Source: Thermoplasmata archaeon
Lineage (GTDB): Archaea > Thermoplasmatota > Thermoplasmata > Halarchaeoplasmatales > Halarchaeoplasmataceae
Assembly: GCA_003554965.1 (NCBI GenBank)
Contig: PWHR01000007.1
Span: 1-64,000 of the forward strand
DNA length: 64,000 bases
Direction: 5' to 3'
In this document: positions 62,864 to 64,000 of the stretch, one piece after another
Position numbering within the stretch: position 1 is the stretch's first letter
Layout: each line of letters opens with the position of its first letter
Notes under the pieces: model-generated
The model's input: the letters and a program-made list of their open reading frames with translations, nothing else
Database searches by the model: none
What the model was told of the DNA's origin: nothing
Program-made: the position numbers and the translations under genes

Positions 62864-64000
62864 ATGCCGTTCATTGAATTCAAGCATTCACGATCGAAGA
62901 TACCGTATGTGGAAAAAGGGAGATATTTTACCAAGATTTTGACACTGGTCTTGGTGTTTTCGCTCCTTTTGGGCAGTATCGGTTTTTGCCATTCCTTTAT
63001 CTCTTCTGGAGAGAGTCCCGAAAAAACTGAGATGGTATTGGCTAGAGGCGTTGAAGGATCGGGTAACATATCTTCAGAAGAGGGTGTAGAGAGAGTGGTG
63101 GACGAATACGGCAGCTATGCTCTGATAGAGATAGTCGAAAGTGACTACAATAGATTGGAAGAGATATATGATATCGATCGATTGGAAGATAGGAATGAGT
63201 TGACCATAAACAGCCACAACTTCAACACAGCCGAAAAAAGACTCGATGAACCGCCCACTTTTGAAAAGAACGAAAAAGGCCTGTTCATCGTGGATATGGT
63301 CGCTCCTGTAAATCCCGAATGGAGAGAAAAGCTGGAGAGTTTGAACGTTGAAGTGATAAGTTATCAGCCCAACTACGCTTACGAGGTGAGGACCACAGCA
63401 GAAAAAGCGGAGCAGATAGAGGAGTTCGAATTCGTGGATTCCGTCCTCATCTACCCTCCTTCGCTAAAGATGCGTGATGATATAGGAGCAGGATCAGTCG
63501 AGATCGATGTTTTCCACGAAGATCGATATGAGATCTTTAAAGAGATGGAGGAATTAACCGAGGTATCGGCGATTGAAACCAGTACTGGAAACCACCACAG
63601 AGTGATAGCAGAAGTGGAAGAAGAAGAGCTCGACAGTATAGCACGGAACAAAGACGTGTACAGGATCCGCCAAACATCTTCTAAAGAATCGGTCCTGCAC
63701 TCCGAAATTGATTCCCAGCTCGTTGGTGGAGGAGCTTGGTTCATGGACGATCATTCAGATCCAGTTGAAGGACCCTGGCGTGAAGGCTATCCTTCCGATC
63801 CTTACAGGAAGTACGGTGACCACGGAGCCTACGTCAACCAGTTAGGTTACACTGGAAAGAACGTTACTATAGCGATCGCTGATTCTGGTATCGGAAACGG
63901 AACCGTCGGTGACGTGGGCCATCCAGATTTCGGCGAAAGGGTCGTCGGGGGTTATGATTTCGGAAGAGACACGGAAGCAGAGGGTTCTTGGAAAGATCAG
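62864..64000 (+). CDS. KP-43-like subtilase paralogue, 3' end beyond the window
   Basis: An open frame runs from ATG 62864 to the edge (379 codons). A signal helix (ILTLVLVFSLLLGSIGF) is followed by a prodomain nearly colinear with the 9127 protein: FIVDMVAPVNPEWREKLE matches YLVDMIGPVNPEWREKIE, and SYQPNYAYEV matches NYQRNYAYEV. Also shared are GGGAWFMDD and YGDHGAYVNQLGYTG, and the catalytic Asp in IAIADSGIGNGTVGD. The His and Ser lie past the edge. A start at GTG 62909 (MEKGRYFTKIL) would give a more usual signal-peptide length. Probably another large surface protease; its size cannot be seen. Confidence 0.85.
   Translation, partial: MPFIEFKHSRSKIPYVEKGRYFTKILTLVLVFSLLLGSIGFCHSFISSGESPEKTEMVLARGVEGSGNISSEEGVERVVDEYGSYALIEIVESDYNRLEEIYDIDRLEDRNELTINSHNFNTAEKRLDEPPTFEKNEKGLFIVDMVAPVNPEWREKLESLNVEVISYQPNYAYEVRTTAEKAEQIEEFEFVDSVLIYPPSLKMRDDIGAGSVEIDVFHEDRYEIFKEMEELTEVSAIETSTGNHHRVIAEVEEEELDSIARNKDVYRIRQTSSKESVLHSEIDSQLVGGGAWFMDDHSDPVEGPWREGYPSDPYRKYGDHGAYVNQLGYTGKNVTIAIADSGIGNGTVGDVGHPDFGERVVGGYDFGRDTEAEGSWKDQ

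Noticed and set aside
1-64000. tRNA, rRNA or complete insertion sequence
   Set aside because: No tRNA-like cloverleaf segments, rRNA stretches, or transposase with inverted ends could be recognised by reading; a covariance-model scan would be needed to exclude small RNAs.

Overview
The window looks like a chromosomal segment of a euryarchaeon, moderately AT-rich. Four lines of sequence evidence support this: archaeal TATA-box promoters with short or no leaders; a complete siroheme-dependent (Ahb) heme pathway; archaeal gene families (DUF234 ATPase, tungsten-type aldehyde:ferredoxin oxidoreductase with a MoaD-like partner, receiver-PAS hybrid kinases); and giant acidic surface proteins with PKD and CARDB-like modules. 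A Thermoplasmatota-like or deep-sea/brine lineage is a guess. The Asp/Glu-rich proteins, especially the 4316-residue surface protease, would fit a salt-adapted cell. No tRNA, rRNA, CRISPR array or complete insertion sequence was recognised.

Bases 1-9000 form an accessory, defence-like island. It holds an edge-truncated ribbon-helix-helix/UPF0175 antitoxin, a truncated PD-(D/E)XK-like reading frame, a DUF234 AAA ATPase bordered from start codon to stop codon by two near-identical dyad repeats, two membrane proteins, an AbiEi/AbiEii type IV toxin-antitoxin pair, a long charged coiled-coil protein with 105-bp tandem repeats, a cation-efflux protein, and the 5' stub of a UV-damage endonuclease gene. 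Several short gene relics lie between them.

Bases 9127-22077 are one gene for a KP-43-like subtilase fused to a very long surface stalk with a C-terminal membrane anchor. A paralogue starts at the right edge (62864 onward). Bases 22157-35147 are a signalling block on the minus strand: a STAND/TPR regulator, a degenerate PAS kinase with a three-helix membrane partner, MgtE, and two receiver-PAS hybrid histidine kinases. Three of these transcription units share an upstream element.

Bases 35324-40306 hold tenA, a MoaD-like protein and an AOR in apparent co-transcription, then a small surface protein, a HAD phosphatase and a ferric-reductase-like membrane protein. Bases 40633-43389 encode a cyanophycin synthetase, preceded by a long leader. 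Bases 43400-54980 encode every step from glutamyl-tRNA to heme b by the siroheme route (hemA, hemL, hemB, hemC, cobA-hemD fusion, precorrin-2 dehydrogenase, cbiX chelatase, ahbA, ahbB, ahbC, ahbD), with a heme catalase in the middle. Bases 55090-60479 encode an AddB/AddA-like helicase-nuclease pair. Bases 60500-62804 hold a surface protein interrupted by an in-frame TAG and three zinc-ribbon or Cys-rich proteins, one of them apparently frameshifted.
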